Assembly (NCBI RefSeq): GCF_018860345.1
Contig: NZ_JAHKPJ010000028.1
Span: 62,001 to 126,000, forward strand
Direction of reading: 5' to 3'
DNA: 64,000 bases
Origin: Psychrosphaera sp. F3M07
GTDB taxonomy: Bacteria > Pseudomonadota > Gammaproteobacteria > Enterobacterales > Alteromonadaceae
Shown here: in pieces, positions 1 through 8,742 of the stretch
Numbering within the stretch: the first letter of the stretch is position 1
Layout: each line of letters opens with the position of its first letter
The notes under the pieces: generated by a model
Databases searched by the model: none
What the model saw: the letters and a program-made list of their open reading frames with translations, nothing else
Told to the model about the DNA's origin: nothing
Position numbers and translations under genes: made by a program

Positions 1-738
1 ACCAGTATTAAATCTAAAACCAGCGTAACCACCTAAAGCCGTATATTGTTCACGAGTTGCCGTCGCAAAAATTGGATCTACTCCATAAAACGTTTGTGCA
101 TATTTGTCTGAAACAAACTCAAATTTAAACGAACCAGATATACTGACATGCCCTAAAAAATAATCTTTATCTAAGCGTTTTCTAAATACTATGCTTGGAC
201 TAGAACTGAAGTTTAACGATTCATTTTTGAACGTCCTAGCTTCTCTGAAGTTAATATCAATAAATAATGCATTATTTTTGGTATCACCTCCTTTCAGAAA
301 ATATTTAAAACTGGGGCCGTATTCTATTACGCCATCAATATCATCCATTCCCTTTCTGGCTTTATTTTTATCACTGTTTACTGGAATTGCACCTGAAAGG
401 CTTAATGATACATACAGATTCTCACTGTTAAATAATTTGCCATTAATTCCGCTTTGGCTAATTTTCATTTTTGGGCCGTTATAATAAATATATGGTACTG
501 GCAGTAATAACTCTCTGCTTTCATCGGAGCCAATATACTCTGGTACACCATTTACTGAAGCTATCCCCACCCCAAAAATCCACTTACCCTTTTCGGAGGT
601 TAAATTTGCTAGGTTTTTGTCGCAATCTATTACTTCTAGTATTTCACAACTGCCTGCTCCAACTTCAGCTATCGCATATGAAGAGACATTAATGACTAAA
701 AGAATAATGATAGAACGAAAGATAAATTGAATATTCAA
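1..738 (-). CDS. MipA/OmpV family outer membrane protein (partial, C-terminus off left edge)
   Basis: The reverse strand is open from about 738 to the window edge. The translation begins with a hydrophobic signal-like stretch ending near SYAIA. It then shows the MipA/OmpV pattern: a GVGI strand, PEYIGSDE, a LLPVPYIYYNGPKMKIS strand and later short aromatic beta strands. Members of this family are small outer-membrane beta barrels, some of which scaffold peptidoglycan enzymes. The best start is TTG at 738, because an in-frame stop lies about 40 bases upstream and no ATG precedes the signal sequence. The C-terminal barrel strands lie beyond the window. The family call rests on motif recall, and the exact role is unknown. 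Confidence 0.7.
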   Translation of the reverse strand, partial: MNIQFIFRSIIILLVINVSSYAIAEVGAGSCEILEVIDCDKNLANLTSEKGKWIFGVGIASVNGVPEYIGSDESRELLLPVPYIYYNGPKMKISQSGINGKLFNSENLYVSLSLSGAIPVNSDKNKARKGMDDIDGVIEYGPSFKYFLKGGDTKNNALFIDINFREARTFKNESLNFSSSPSIVFRKRLDKDYFLGHVSISGSFKFEFVSDKYAQTFYGVDPIFATATREQYTALGGYAGFRFNTG

Positions 739-876
739 ACGGCAGCCAATCAGATTAATTAAGTTATATCGTTTGTTTTATCGAAATTTAACGAAAAAAC
801 GTACAGTTATTTGTTGATTTTAAATATGAAAATTAAACGTTAATATAATGACATATATATTACTTAGGTAGAAAAA

Positions 877-1635
877 TTGATTAAATCAACGTTTAAAGTT
901 TTCTCGTATATGATTATTTTATTAATCATAGGTTTTTTACTCAAACCTATGCCCAGCTTTGAACACTCATCACCGAGGGAGTTACCTTGGGCATTACCAG
1001 ATATTAACCAAGCATATACAAATTATCAGTATTTAGATAATGGTCAAATATTGATAGAAATAACGCATGTCCCACTTATCAATATAACACCTAAAATGCT
1101 AGCCTGGTTTTATCAAAACTTACCTATTTCAACAGTACAAATTGATCAAACAACCTTGCCTTGGTACCACATCTTTCACCCTACAGAACATGGTGTTATA
1201 AATGTTGTAGAACCCGCTACTAGTAACCTACCTGGCATGGGTGTTGGTGCTCTAATTCAAAGAAAAGAGTGGTTTGGTGATTTCAACAGCCAAGGAGCTG
1301 GGCGCATAATTAACTTTTCAGAACAAGGCATGACTATTAAACCTGAGTTAGCTGGATTGCACTTTGGTCAGATTGAACACTCGTTTATTCAAACGAATAA
1401 AGGCAGCCAATACACAGTAAAAATTCTAATTGGTTCAGATCTGCCCGTTTTAGGCCCTATTATTAACTTAGTCATTCGTTATAAAATGTTCCCTGAGCCT
1501 ATGATCAAACAATGGCTTAGGCATCAAGTTGAAGAAGTAGGTAGTCTGAACTCATTTTTACCTCAACTGTACGGTGCTAAGCATAACGAACACCATTACC
1601 GACTCCAGTTATCAACACAAGCTGAACTCAATTAA
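877..1635 (+). CDS. Membrane-anchored protein resembling the DAPG hydrolase (PhlG/phloretin hydrolase) family
   Basis: This is a 252-residue protein with a TTG start and a TAGGTAG ribosome-binding site about 7 bases upstream. Residues 8-24 form one hydrophobic segment that looks like a signal anchor. The body contains ITPKMLAWFY, then WYHIFHPTEH, then a later GLHFGQIEHSF segment. A 'MLxWxx ... WHPxxH' pair followed by a later His is what I remember from zinc-dependent PhlG-type C-C hydrolases of phloroglucinol compounds. The similarity is partial, and the membrane anchor is unusual for PhlG. Its stop overlaps the stop of the convergent ABC gene by two bases. It could equally be an uncharacterised lipid- or steroid-related hydrolase. 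Confidence 0.45.
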   Translation: MIKSTFKVFSYMIILLIIGFLLKPMPSFEHSSPRELPWALPDINQAYTNYQYLDNGQILIEITHVPLINITPKMLAWFYQNLPISTVQIDQTTLPWYHIFHPTEHGVINVVEPATSNLPGMGVGALIQRKEWFGDFNSQGAGRIINFSEQGMTIKPELAGLHFGQIEHSFIQTNKGSQYTVKILIGSDLPVLGPIINLVIRYKMFPEPMIKQWLRHQVEEVGSLNSFLPQLYGAKHNEHHYRLQLSTQAELN

Positions 1636-3416
1636 TCTTGTTGCATAGCCCACATTTTTGCGTAGCGGCCATTCGCTAACAATAACTGTTGATGGTTACC
1701 GGTTTCAACAATTTCGCCTTGGTGCATGACAATGATCTTATCTGCATCCACTATGGTGGATAATCTATGAGCAATCACCAATGAAGTATGGCCTTTGGCT
1801 ATTTCTTGTAATGCAGCCAAAATAGCTTGCTCAGATCCAGAATCTAAGGAAGACGTCGCTTCATCAAAAATTAGTATTGGTGGACGTTTTAAAATAGTTC
1901 TAGCTATAGCAACACGTTGTTTCTCACCACCTGATAATTTTAATCCACGTTCTCCAACTACCGTTTGTTCTTTTTTAGGCAGGTCTTGAACAAAATCATA
2001 CAAGTGTGCGTGTTTAATGGCTTGCCAAACTTGATCATCATCAGCATTCGGGTTGCCATACCGAATGTTTTCAAAAATAGAATCATTAAATAACACGGTA
2101 TCTTGAGGCACGATCCCCATATGTTTTCTTAACGATTGTTGGGTTACCGTTTTTATGTTCACCGAGTCTATTTCGATTGAACCTGAAGTTACGTCATAAA
2201 AACGGAATAACAACTTAACTAGGGTTGATTTGCCTGAGCCACTTTCACCAACCACAGCCAATTTTTCACCGCTGTTTATCGTAAAGTTAATGCCTTTCAA
2301 AATAGGCCGACTTGGGTCGTATTCAAACCTGACATCTTTAAAACTGATTGTGCCATCACCTATGTTAAGTTCTTTGGCTTGTTTTTTATCGGTTACTTTT
2401 GGTACACGTTCTAATAACTCAAACATTTTTTCAATATTCGCTAACGATCCTTTAATTTCGCGATAAACAAATCCTAAAAAGTTTAACGGCATAAACAGTT
2501 GCATCATAAATGCGTTAATCAATACAAAGTCACCTAAAGTCATCTCTTTTGCTACAACACCATTGGCGGCCAATAACAACATTGAAGTCATCGCCGACGC
2601 TATGATCAGGGCTTGTCCACTATTTAGACCAAATAGGGTTAATCGGTTTTTCCTGCGAGCGGTTTCCCACAAAGCCAATTCTTCATCGTAACGTTGTGAT
2701 TCGTATTGTTCATTGTTGAAATATTTAACGGTTTCGTAATTTAATAAGCTGTCGATAGCTCGGGAGTTGCTGGACGAATCGGCTTGATTGGCTTCGCGAA
2801 TATATTTAGTACGCCATTCTGTGGCATAAGCGGTAAACCCGATATATAACACAATGGAACCTAACGTGATTAACGCAAAATTTAAGCCGTATTGATGAAA
2901 GAAAATAGCTACGACAAACAAAATTTCTAACAAGGTTGGGACAATATTAAACACCATAAACCGCATTAAAAAACTAATGCCAGACGTCCCTCGCTCCATA
3001 TCTCTGGATAAACCACCCGTTTGACGATTTAAATGAAAATCCAAATCCAAATTATGTAAGTGATCAAATAACTTTAATCCCACTCGGCGCATAGCGCGTT
3101 CTGTAACACGGCCAAATAAGGTATCTCTTATCTCACCTAAAATAACATTGAAAAACCTGAGTAAACCGTACAATAAAACTAAGGTAACTGGCACCGCTAT
3201 TATACTGGTTAATCCATCGTTTACTTGCTCTAAGGAATCAACGATTTCTTTTAAAATAAAAGGTAAACCAACAATGGCGACTTTAGCTAAAACTAAACAA
3301 ATTAATGCTAAAACAACCCTAGACTTATGTTCCATTAAATACGGAATTAAAGACTTAACCGAACGCCAACTAAATTCAACAGGGGTATTGTCTTGGTGAT
3401 GTCTGCTTTTTCTCAA
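1632..3416 (-). CDS. Atm1/HMT1-type ABC exporter, fused permease and ATPase
   Basis: This half-transporter of about 594 residues has an N-terminal six-helix ABC membrane domain (about residues 20-310) and a C-terminal nucleotide-binding domain. The ATPase shows Walker A GESGSGKST, signature LSGGEKQRVAIAR, Walker B ILIFDEATSSLD and the switch His in VIAHRLST. The membrane domain resembles the Atm1/ABCB7 and HMT1 group, which exports glutathione- or sulfur-linked compounds; the substrate here is unknown. A TTG start at 3416 is preferred because AAGG lies 8 bases upstream. A longer form starting at TTG 3446 has no clear ribosome-binding site. Confidence 0.88.
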   Translation of the reverse strand: MRKSRHHQDNTPVEFSWRSVKSLIPYLMEHKSRVVLALICLVLAKVAIVGLPFILKEIVDSLEQVNDGLTSIIAVPVTLVLLYGLLRFFNVILGEIRDTLFGRVTERAMRRVGLKLFDHLHNLDLDFHLNRQTGGLSRDMERGTSGISFLMRFMVFNIVPTLLEILFVVAIFFHQYGLNFALITLGSIVLYIGFTAYATEWRTKYIREANQADSSSNSRAIDSLLNYETVKYFNNEQYESQRYDEELALWETARRKNRLTLFGLNSGQALIIASAMTSMLLLAANGVVAKEMTLGDFVLINAFMMQLFMPLNFLGFVYREIKGSLANIEKMFELLERVPKVTDKKQAKELNIGDGTISFKDVRFEYDPSRPILKGINFTINSGEKLAVVGESGSGKSTLVKLLFRFYDVTSGSIEIDSVNIKTVTQQSLRKHMGIVPQDTVLFNDSIFENIRYGNPNADDDQVWQAIKHAHLYDFVQDLPKKEQTVVGERGLKLSGGEKQRVAIARTILKRPPILIFDEATSSLDSGSEQAILAALQEIAKGHTSLVIAHRLSTIVDADKIIVMHQGEIVETGNHQQLLLANGRYAKMWAMQQD

Positions 3417-3518
3417 TTTGTTGCCCTTAATAATTTCACTTATCAATATAAAGATGTTCTTTCAACATGGAATTAATTAAAATAAACCATTAATTTTTCA
3501 CATTAGGAGGCTCTATTC

Positions 3519-4124
3519 GTGGTATTTATCGTTACATGTATTTTAAGCGTGATCTTTGTATTTATAATTGGCCTCACTTTACTACAAATGCGAACTGCAT
3601 GGCTCACTGAAATGAAAAACAAATCATTAAATCAGCAGTTTAGAGAGATTCAATCTGACTTTAGAGAGCTTGTTTTACCACTGTATACCGACAATATAGT
3701 TAATGTCATGACAAAACAAAGACTAACAACGATTGCTACTAACTTTTTTGTTTTTCAACCCATTAGCGAACCTAATATAGAACGTTTGCTGCTAACCGTT
3801 GAGTCATGTCGCTCTGCATTTTCTCAATGCCGTTTAGCTAATGCTCAATACCCTGAACAATTTCCGCCCTTGTTTGAACAGTTCGTGAATTCTATCCCTA
3901 CGAGCGCACGTGATTTTAATGCGCACTTTTATAATATTACTTTACCCAGTGTGTTAGAAAAATTTACTCATTCATTAGACGCTTTATCTGAAGTCATAGA
4001 ACAAGAAGATGATATGAATGAAGAGCTTGATCATAATGTAGTGCAAGAACTCACTATGCCTACTTTTGAGCCCTTTGTAGATACCTCCTATGACTACGAA
4101 CAAAAGCAACAGAACATACTTTAA
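3519..4124 (+). CDS. Hypothetical protein with one N-terminal membrane helix
   Basis: This 201-residue protein starts at GTG 3519, strongly supported by a perfect AGGAGG 8 bases upstream. Residues 1-22 form a single transmembrane helix (VFIVTCILSVIFVFIIGLTL). The remainder is soluble, mostly helical and acidic at the C-terminus (residues about 165-190). I do not recognise a family. Two Cys residues at about 93 and 99 (ESCRSAFSQCRLA) could form a pair. It stands alone between a divergent ABC exporter and a phosphoribosyltransferase. Confidence 0.6.
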   Translation: MVFIVTCILSVIFVFIIGLTLLQMRTAWLTEMKNKSLNQQFREIQSDFRELVLPLYTDNIVNVMTKQRLTTIATNFFVFQPISEPNIERLLLTVESCRSAFSQCRLANAQYPEQFPPLFEQFVNSIPTSARDFNAHFYNITLPSVLEKFTHSLDALSEVIEQEDDMNEELDHNVVQELTMPTFEPFVDTSYDYEQKQQNIL

Positions 4125-4268
4125 TTTAAGTTACTTTTCCCCGTTTTTGCTTTTCACTGAATAAATATTCCCACATTAGGTGATATTCTTGAGTTCATTA
4201 AAGAATTACGTTTTAGCCACCTGATAAATAATCTATAATTTGGTCATATTTCGTAATTGGAAAAATAG

Positions 4269-4829
4269 ATGAGCACAAAAAAATTTATTACTTCACAAGA
4301 GCTACTAGAAGATTCATTTAGACTGGCTCATCAAGTATTTGAAGACGGTTTCCGTCCCGACTTTATCATTGGTATCTGGCGTGGCGGCGCACCAATAGGG
4401 ATTGCAGTTCAAGAGTTCTTTGATTTTAAAAAAGTAGAAACGGATCACATCGCGGTACGTACTTCGTCTTATTATGGTATTGGTTTGCAATCAAAAGAAA
4501 TTAAAGTACATGGACTTCATTACCTCATCGAAAATGCCAACGCCTCAGATTCATTATTAATTGTTGACGATGTTTTTGACTCTGGACGTAGTATTGATGC
4601 CTTAATTAAACAAATAAAGGCTTTATCTCGTCTTAATACACCTCAAGATATTCGTATCGCTTGTCCTTGGTATAAACCAACCAACAACCAAGTGGATATT
4701 AAACCAGATTATTTCGTACATGAAAGTGCAGAATGGTTAGTTTTCCCACATGAGTTGTCTGGCTTAACAACAGAAGAGTTGATTGAGGGTAAAACGGAAT
4801 TAGCTAATATCAAACATTTGTTAGTTTAA
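4269..4829 (+). CDS. Phosphoribosyltransferase (hypoxanthine/xanthine type)
   Basis: This 186-residue type I phosphoribosyltransferase carries the PRPP-binding loop LLIVDDVFDSGRS (about residues 97-109) and the upstream GIWRGGAPIG loop that positions pyrophosphate. It probably salvages a purine base by transfer to PRPP in the cytoplasm. The ATG at 4269 is preceded by TTGGAAAAATAG, an acceptable ribosome-binding site. It resembles the short hypoxanthine or xanthine-guanine enzymes found in marine gammaproteobacteria. Base preference cannot be read from the sequence. A strong hairpin terminator follows. Confidence 0.8.
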   Translation: MSTKKFITSQELLEDSFRLAHQVFEDGFRPDFIIGIWRGGAPIGIAVQEFFDFKKVETDHIAVRTSSYYGIGLQSKEIKVHGLHYLIENANASDSLLIVDDVFDSGRSIDALIKQIKALSRLNTPQDIRIACPWYKPTNNQVDIKPDYFVHESAEWLVFPHELSGLTTEELIEGKTELANIKHLLV

Positions 4830-4841
4830 TATTGCCAGTGA

Positions 4842-4877
4842 CAAAAAATGCCAGTTAATAAACTGGCATTTTTTGTT
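4842..4877. terminator. Bidirectional rho-independent terminator
   Basis: Stem ATGCCAGTT / AACTGGCAT with an AATA loop, with an A-run on the left and a T-run on the right. It works in either direction between the convergent phosphoribosyltransferase and GNAT genes. Confidence 0.85.
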
Positions 4878-4897
4878 TTGGCTTAAGTGGGCATAAG

Positions 4898-5380
4898 TTA
4901 AAGTACTTTTTCCCAGAACATGGCTTTACCCATTTCAGGATCTAGTTCATAACCTGCAAAGCCAAACTTAATATATGCATTTTTTGCAACCACATTACCT
5001 TCTAGGACTTCTAAAGTTAGCTTGCATACACCACGTTCTTTAGCGATGGATTCAACTTTTTCCATCATCTTCATGCTTAAGCCTAACCCTCTAAATTCAC
5101 TGTTTACCGTAACATCATGAATATTCAGGATAGGTTTACATTTAAAAGTCGAAAATCCCTGAAAGCAGTTGATCAAACCTGCGGGTTTTCCATCAACATA
5201 ACATAAGACAGAAACCGCGTTAGGGGTATTGATTAGTGCTGCCACTAAGTTCTGTTGCGTATATTCAGATAATGCTTGTCCGCCGCCCATTGGGTCTAAT
5301 GCATAACCATTAAGCAGAGTAACAAGATCTTCGGCATGTTGTGGATTAGTGTAATCGGCTTGTAAAATTTCAACTGACAT
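4898..5380 (-). CDS. GNAT family N-acetyltransferase
   Basis: This 160-residue protein has the GNAT fold. The acetyl-CoA binding motif A is at about residues 91-115 (VTVNSEFRGLGLSMKMMEK), where R-G-x-G-L stands in for the usual Q/R-x-x-G-x-G/A. It is followed by the LTLEVLEGNVVAKNAYIKFGF beta-alpha-beta segment typical of the C-terminal half. The acceptor substrate is unknown. It is a monocistronic gene, with terminators on both sides. Confidence 0.85.
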   Translation of the reverse strand: MSVEILQADYTNPQHAEDLVTLLNGYALDPMGGGQALSEYTQQNLVAALINTPNAVSVLCYVDGKPAGLINCFQGFSTFKCKPILNIHDVTVNSEFRGLGLSMKMMEKVESIAKERGVCKLTLEVLEGNVVAKNAYIKFGFAGYELDPEMGKAMFWEKVL

Positions 5381-5382
5381 AA

Positions 5383-5410
5383 AAAAAGGCTCTAAATTAA
5401 TGTTAGAGCC
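5383..5410 (-). terminator. Rho-independent terminator of the peroxiredoxin-like gene
   Basis: GGCTCTAA / TTAGAGCC stem followed, on the reverse strand, by a run of seven T. It lies between the peroxiredoxin-like gene and the GNAT start. Confidence 0.75.
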
Positions 5411-5453
5411 TAGTCTATTGGATCCAGCTGTTTAGTTCAGCATCAATTTAATA

Positions 5454-6068
5454 TTATTGTACTTTTGCAAATACCGTTTTGATTTTCGCTAATAGCTGTT
5501 CACCATTTGGCCTCGTTGTATGGTCGGTCGACGCATACATCCAAACAACCTCTGACTCAGCTATTGAGTCAGCCTGTTTTAACAAGTAAACCGCTGGGTG
5601 AGGTAAGCTTTTTTCAGATGCAATTCCGTACGCTTTAGTTACTTCTAATTTACTATCACTTAAAAATGTATAACCTTGTCCAAACTGACGTTTAGTATTT
5701 TTTGCTGCACTCACTTCATCAGGACTCACAGCTAGCAATTTGACATTGTACTCTTTTAGCTCTGGCAACACGGATTGGATCGTACTAAATTGATCAATAC
5801 AATACGGGCACCAGTCACCACGATAAAATATTAATAATATATTTTGTGTTTGTAATGCATTCTCAAGATTCACTTGCTGCCCTGAACTATCACTCAAGGT
5901 AAAGTCTTTTGGCGCATTGCCTGTCATTATAGAAGATACGGCTAGGTCCGAATAGGATTGCTCTAAATGACTATCATCCGCTGCGGTAATTCCGATAAGC
6001 CCACAAGCAAATAGTGACAATGCAGTCATCACGGCGACTAATGGTTTTGTTAAAACGTTGTGGTTCAT
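5454..6068 (-). CDS. Exported AhpC/TSA-type peroxiredoxin-like protein
   Basis: This 204-residue thioredoxin-fold protein has an N-terminal signal sequence of about 29 residues. It contains a possible but non-ideal lipobox, LFAC, at residue 22. The redox site is YRGDWCPYC (about residues 92-100), a C-x-x-C in the place of the peroxidatic cysteine. The family usually reduces hydroperoxides or acts as a thiol oxidoreductase; the exported form would act in the periplasm. It lies downstream of the fre gene but behind a terminator, so it is probably transcribed separately. Confidence 0.8.
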   Translation of the reverse strand: MNHNVLTKPLVAVMTALSLFACGLIGITAADDSHLEQSYSDLAVSSIMTGNAPKDFTLSDSSGQQVNLENALQTQNILLIFYRGDWCPYCIDQFSTIQSVLPELKEYNVKLLAVSPDEVSAAKNTKRQFGQGYTFLSDSKLEVTKAYGIASEKSLPHPAVYLLKQADSIAESEVVWMYASTDHTTRPNGEQLLAKIKTVFAKVQ

Positions 6069-6085
6069 TATTCTTCCTTCAGTAA

Positions 6086-6123
6086 TAAAAAAGGTCTTAA
6101 TTTATGTAATAAACTAAGACCTT
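6086..6123 (-). terminator. Rho-independent terminator of the ubiD-ferredoxin-fre operon
   Basis: AAGGTCTTA / TAAGACCTT stem with a T-run on the reverse strand, just after the fre stop. Confidence 0.75.
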
Positions 6124-6151
6124 GAGTTACTTTATTTTATTTCATTAACCA

Positions 6152-6850
6152 TTAAATATATGCAAAAGCGTCCGCAAAAATACGTTCTTTAATCGCACCT
6201 TTATTAATAAAGTCTTCACGCGCGATACCCGCCATTTTGAAAGGTCCCGCTAAGTAGATGTCATATGGGGCTAAATCTTTAATATCGTTCATTACCGCTT
6301 GATGTACATAGCCTGTTTTGCCTTGCCATTCCGTTGATGGGTTTTCGACAACTGGTATAAATTCAAAGTGACTGTGTGAAGCTGCCCACGTTTCCATTTC
6401 AGCTCTGGCGTATAAAGCAGACTCTTCTTTTACACCCCAATACAAAATAACGGGAGTGGTTGCCTTGATACTAGTTAAGTGATCTGCGATGGATTTAGTA
6501 TACGAAAAACCAGTTCCGCCAGCCATCAAGATAATTGGACGATCAGAGCTAGTTTGTATATGAGCATTACCCAATCCTACTTCTAAAATAACTTCGCGAT
6601 TAACTGACATGTGATCGAGCGCACCGCGAGGATAAGAGTCATCAGGTCCAGCACCGATATGCAACTCTATGACTTCAGCGCCTGGCGCCGAGGCTATCGA
6701 AAAAATACGTTTGTCTTCTTCCGATAATACAATTTGCAAATATTGGCCAGCTTGAAACTCTGCCGGTATTAGTGGTTTTAGTTTTACAATATTAACAAAG
6801 TTGGTAGCCGCTTCGATTGATAAAACTTCGGCTAAAATAGTTTGTGGCAT
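6152..6850 (-). CDS. fre: NAD(P)H-flavin reductase (Fre/LuxG family)
   Basis: This 232-residue protein is almost the same length as E. coli Fre (233). It has an FAD/flavin-binding beta barrel with the R-x-F-S motif (RIFSIAS, about residue 48) and an NAD(P)-binding domain with LMAGGTGFSYTKSI. It reduces free flavins with NAD(P)H. In E. coli fre lies next to ubiD, and the same neighbourhood is seen here, with a ferredoxin gene between. I chose ATG 6850 (MPQTILAEV) because it matches the family N-terminus and has GAGA 7 bases upstream; an ATG ten codons further upstream adds residues foreign to the family. Confidence 0.9.
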   Translation of the reverse strand: MPQTILAEVLSIEAATNFVNIVKLKPLIPAEFQAGQYLQIVLSEEDKRIFSIASAPGAEVIELHIGAGPDDSYPRGALDHMSVNREVILEVGLGNAHIQTSSDRPIILMAGGTGFSYTKSIADHLTSIKATTPVILYWGVKEESALYARAEMETWAASHSHFEFIPVVENPSTEWQGKTGYVHQAVMNDIKDLAPYDIYLAGPFKMAGIAREDFINKGAIKERIFADAFAYI

Positions 6851-6889
6851 TTGAATTTCTCTTTTTGTTTTACTCAACAATTAAAGTAT

Positions 6890-7171
6890 TTATTTAATAA
6901 ACGGATGATGTAATGTCATATCTGTGATTGGGTAACCAATACAAGCATAAGTGAACTTTTGTTCATTATCGGCTTGAGTTAACAATGTGGACTCATCTCG
7001 GCCCCCATAACTAACTTCGCCATTTACTGTTTTACATACACACGCGGTGCAAACCCCTTGGCGACAGCGAAATGGAAAACTAATATCATTACGTTCTGCT
7101 GCTTCAAGTATCGTCTCGCCTTCCTTAACGGAAAACTGAATACCACTTGGATTGATGGTAATTGTTGTCAC
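6890..7171 (-). CDS. Plant-type 2Fe-2S ferredoxin
   Basis: This 93-residue protein has the [2Fe-2S] ligand set C-x4-C-x2-C (CRQGVCTAC, residues 35-43) and a fourth Cys at about residue 77. It is the length of a stand-alone ferredoxin. The GTG start at 7171 overlaps the ubiD stop (GTGA), so translation is probably coupled. Lying between ubiD and fre, it could carry electrons from the flavin reductase to an unknown oxygenase or reductase. This partnership is inferred from position only. Confidence 0.85.
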   Translation of the reverse strand: MTTITINPSGIQFSVKEGETILEAAERNDISFPFRCRQGVCTACVCKTVNGEVSYGGRDESTLLTQADNEQKFTYACIGYPITDMTLHHPFIK

Positions 7172-8661
7172 AGTTTTGCCTTTGGTTCTTCAGTTAACGG
7201 TATACCTAGTTCATCCCAAATTTCATCAACTCGGCTTTTCACTTCTTCTGTCATGACGATAGGTTCACCCCATTCACGATCAGTCTCGCCTGGCCATTTG
7301 TTAGTGGCATCCATCCCCATTTTTGATCCTAAACCAGAAACAGGAGAAGCAAAGTCTAAGTAATCAATAGGTGTGTTTTCGATTAACACAGTGTCGCGAG
7401 CAGGATCCATGCGAGTAGTGATTGCCCACATCACATCTTCCCAATTACGAGCATCAACATCGTCATCACAAACAATAACAAATTTAGTGTACATAAACTG
7501 TCTTAAGAACGACCAAACTCCCATCATCACCCGTTTAGCATGACCTGGATATTGTTTTTTCATGGTTACGACGGCCATGCGGTACGAACACCCTTCAGGC
7601 GGTAAGTAAAAGTCGACAATTTCTGGATATTGTTTTTGAATTAATGGCACAAATACTTCGTTTAACGCCACACCCAAAATAGCAGGTTCATCTGGTGGAC
7701 GCCCGGTATATGTGCTGTGATAAATAGGATCTTTTCTGTGCGTTAAATGAGTTACGGTAAATACAGGAAACTCTTCAACTTCATTGTAATAACCCGTGTG
7801 GTCGCCATAAGGGCCTTCAGGTGCCGTTTCATTTGGGTCTAAATACCCTTCTAATACAAACTCCGCAGAGGCAGGAACTTGTAGATCATTCGAAATACAT
7901 TTTACGACTTCGGTTTTATCACCACGTAATAAGCCAGCAAAGCCATACTCTGACAATGTGTCCGGAACAGGAGTAACCGCGCCTAATATAGTGGCAGGAT
8001 CGGCACCTAATGCGACGGCAACTGGATACTTTTCACCTGGGTTCGACTTTTTAAATTCAGCAAAGTCTAATGCTCCGCCGCGATGGGATAACCAACGCAT
8101 GATCAATTTATTACGAGACAATAACTGCTGACGATAAATACCTAAGTTTTGGCGTGGTTTATTAGGACCTTTGGTGACGGTTAATCCCCAAGTCACTAAT
8201 GGAGCTACATCACCTGGCCAACAATGCATAATTGGTAACTTAGTTAAATCGACATCATCGCCTTCTAACACGACTTTTTGGCAAGGTGCTTTTTTTACTT
8301 CTTTTGGTGACAAGTTTAATACTTGTTTGAATATAGGTAGTTTTGAAAACGCGTCTTTAAAGCCCGCTGGAGGTTCTGGTTCTTTTAAAAATGCTAACGT
8401 TTCACCTACGCCACGTAAGGCAGACACATCTTCTTGTCCCATCCCCATAGCAACACGTTTAGGTGTACCAAATAAATTAGCTAATACTGGGATATCAAAC
8501 CCTTTTGGGTTTTCGAATAACAAGGCAGGACCTTTACCGCGTAATGTTCGGTCGGCAATTTCCGTCATTTCAAGGTGGGTATCCACCTCTTTTGTAACCC
8601 GAACTAGTTCGCCTTGTTTTTCAAGCTGATCGATGAAATCTCTTAAGTCTTTATATTTCAT
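7168..8661 (-). CDS. ubiD: UbiD, 3-octaprenyl-4-hydroxybenzoate carboxy-lyase
   Basis: This 497-residue protein has the same length as E. coli UbiD. It decarboxylates the prenylated 4-hydroxybenzoate intermediate of ubiquinone synthesis and needs the prenylated FMN made by UbiX. Visible family features are the N-terminal [15 protein letters not shown], the cofactor-site stretch around NLGIYRQQL and [14 protein letters not shown], and the E-x-P-x-G-D-H-T segment ([13 protein letters not shown]). It is the first gene of a three-gene operon with the ferredoxin and fre. No promoter is obvious; the rho gene and its terminator lie upstream on the same strand. Confidence 0.95.
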   Translation of the reverse strand: MKYKDLRDFIDQLEKQGELVRVTKEVDTHLEMTEIADRTLRGKGPALLFENPKGFDIPVLANLFGTPKRVAMGMGQEDVSALRGVGETLAFLKEPEPPAGFKDAFSKLPIFKQVLNLSPKEVKKAPCQKVVLEGDDVDLTKLPIMHCWPGDVAPLVTWGLTVTKGPNKPRQNLGIYRQQLLSRNKLIMRWLSHRGGALDFAEFKKSNPGEKYPVAVALGADPATILGAVTPVPDTLSEYGFAGLLRGDKTEVVKCISNDLQVPASAEFVLEGYLDPNETAPEGPYGDHTGYYNEVEEFPVFTVTHLTHRKDPIYHSTYTGRPPDEPAILGVALNEVFVPLIQKQYPEIVDFYLPPEGCSYRMAVVTMKKQYPGHAKRVMMGVWSFLRQFMYTKFVIVCDDDVDARNWEDVMWAITTRMDPARDTVLIENTPIDYLDFASPVSGLGSKMGMDATNKWPGETDREWGEPIVMTEEVKSRVDEIWDELGIPLTEEPKAKL

Positions 8662-8691
8662 TTACACACTTCTTTTAACTACCCAAATAGT

Positions 8692-8719
8692 AAAAAACCC
8701 CAAAGCTAAGTTGGGGTTT
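8692..8719 (-). terminator. Rho-independent terminator of rho
   Basis: AAACCCCAA / TTGGGGTTT stem with A-run on the left (T-run on the reverse strand), 23 bases after the rho stop. Confidence 0.85.
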
Positions 8720-8742
8720 AATCATTTAACCTAACAAAGCGT

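Noticed and set aside
1-692. Two forward-strand reading frames (191-484, 471-692)
   Set aside because: They overlap the reverse-strand MipA/OmpV gene and their translations show no family pattern or ribosome-binding site.
7960-7975. Extra GntR-type operator in ubiD
   Set aside because: The TGTCCGGAAC stretch is inside the ubiD coding sequence and breaks the palindrome, so it is most likely a chance match.
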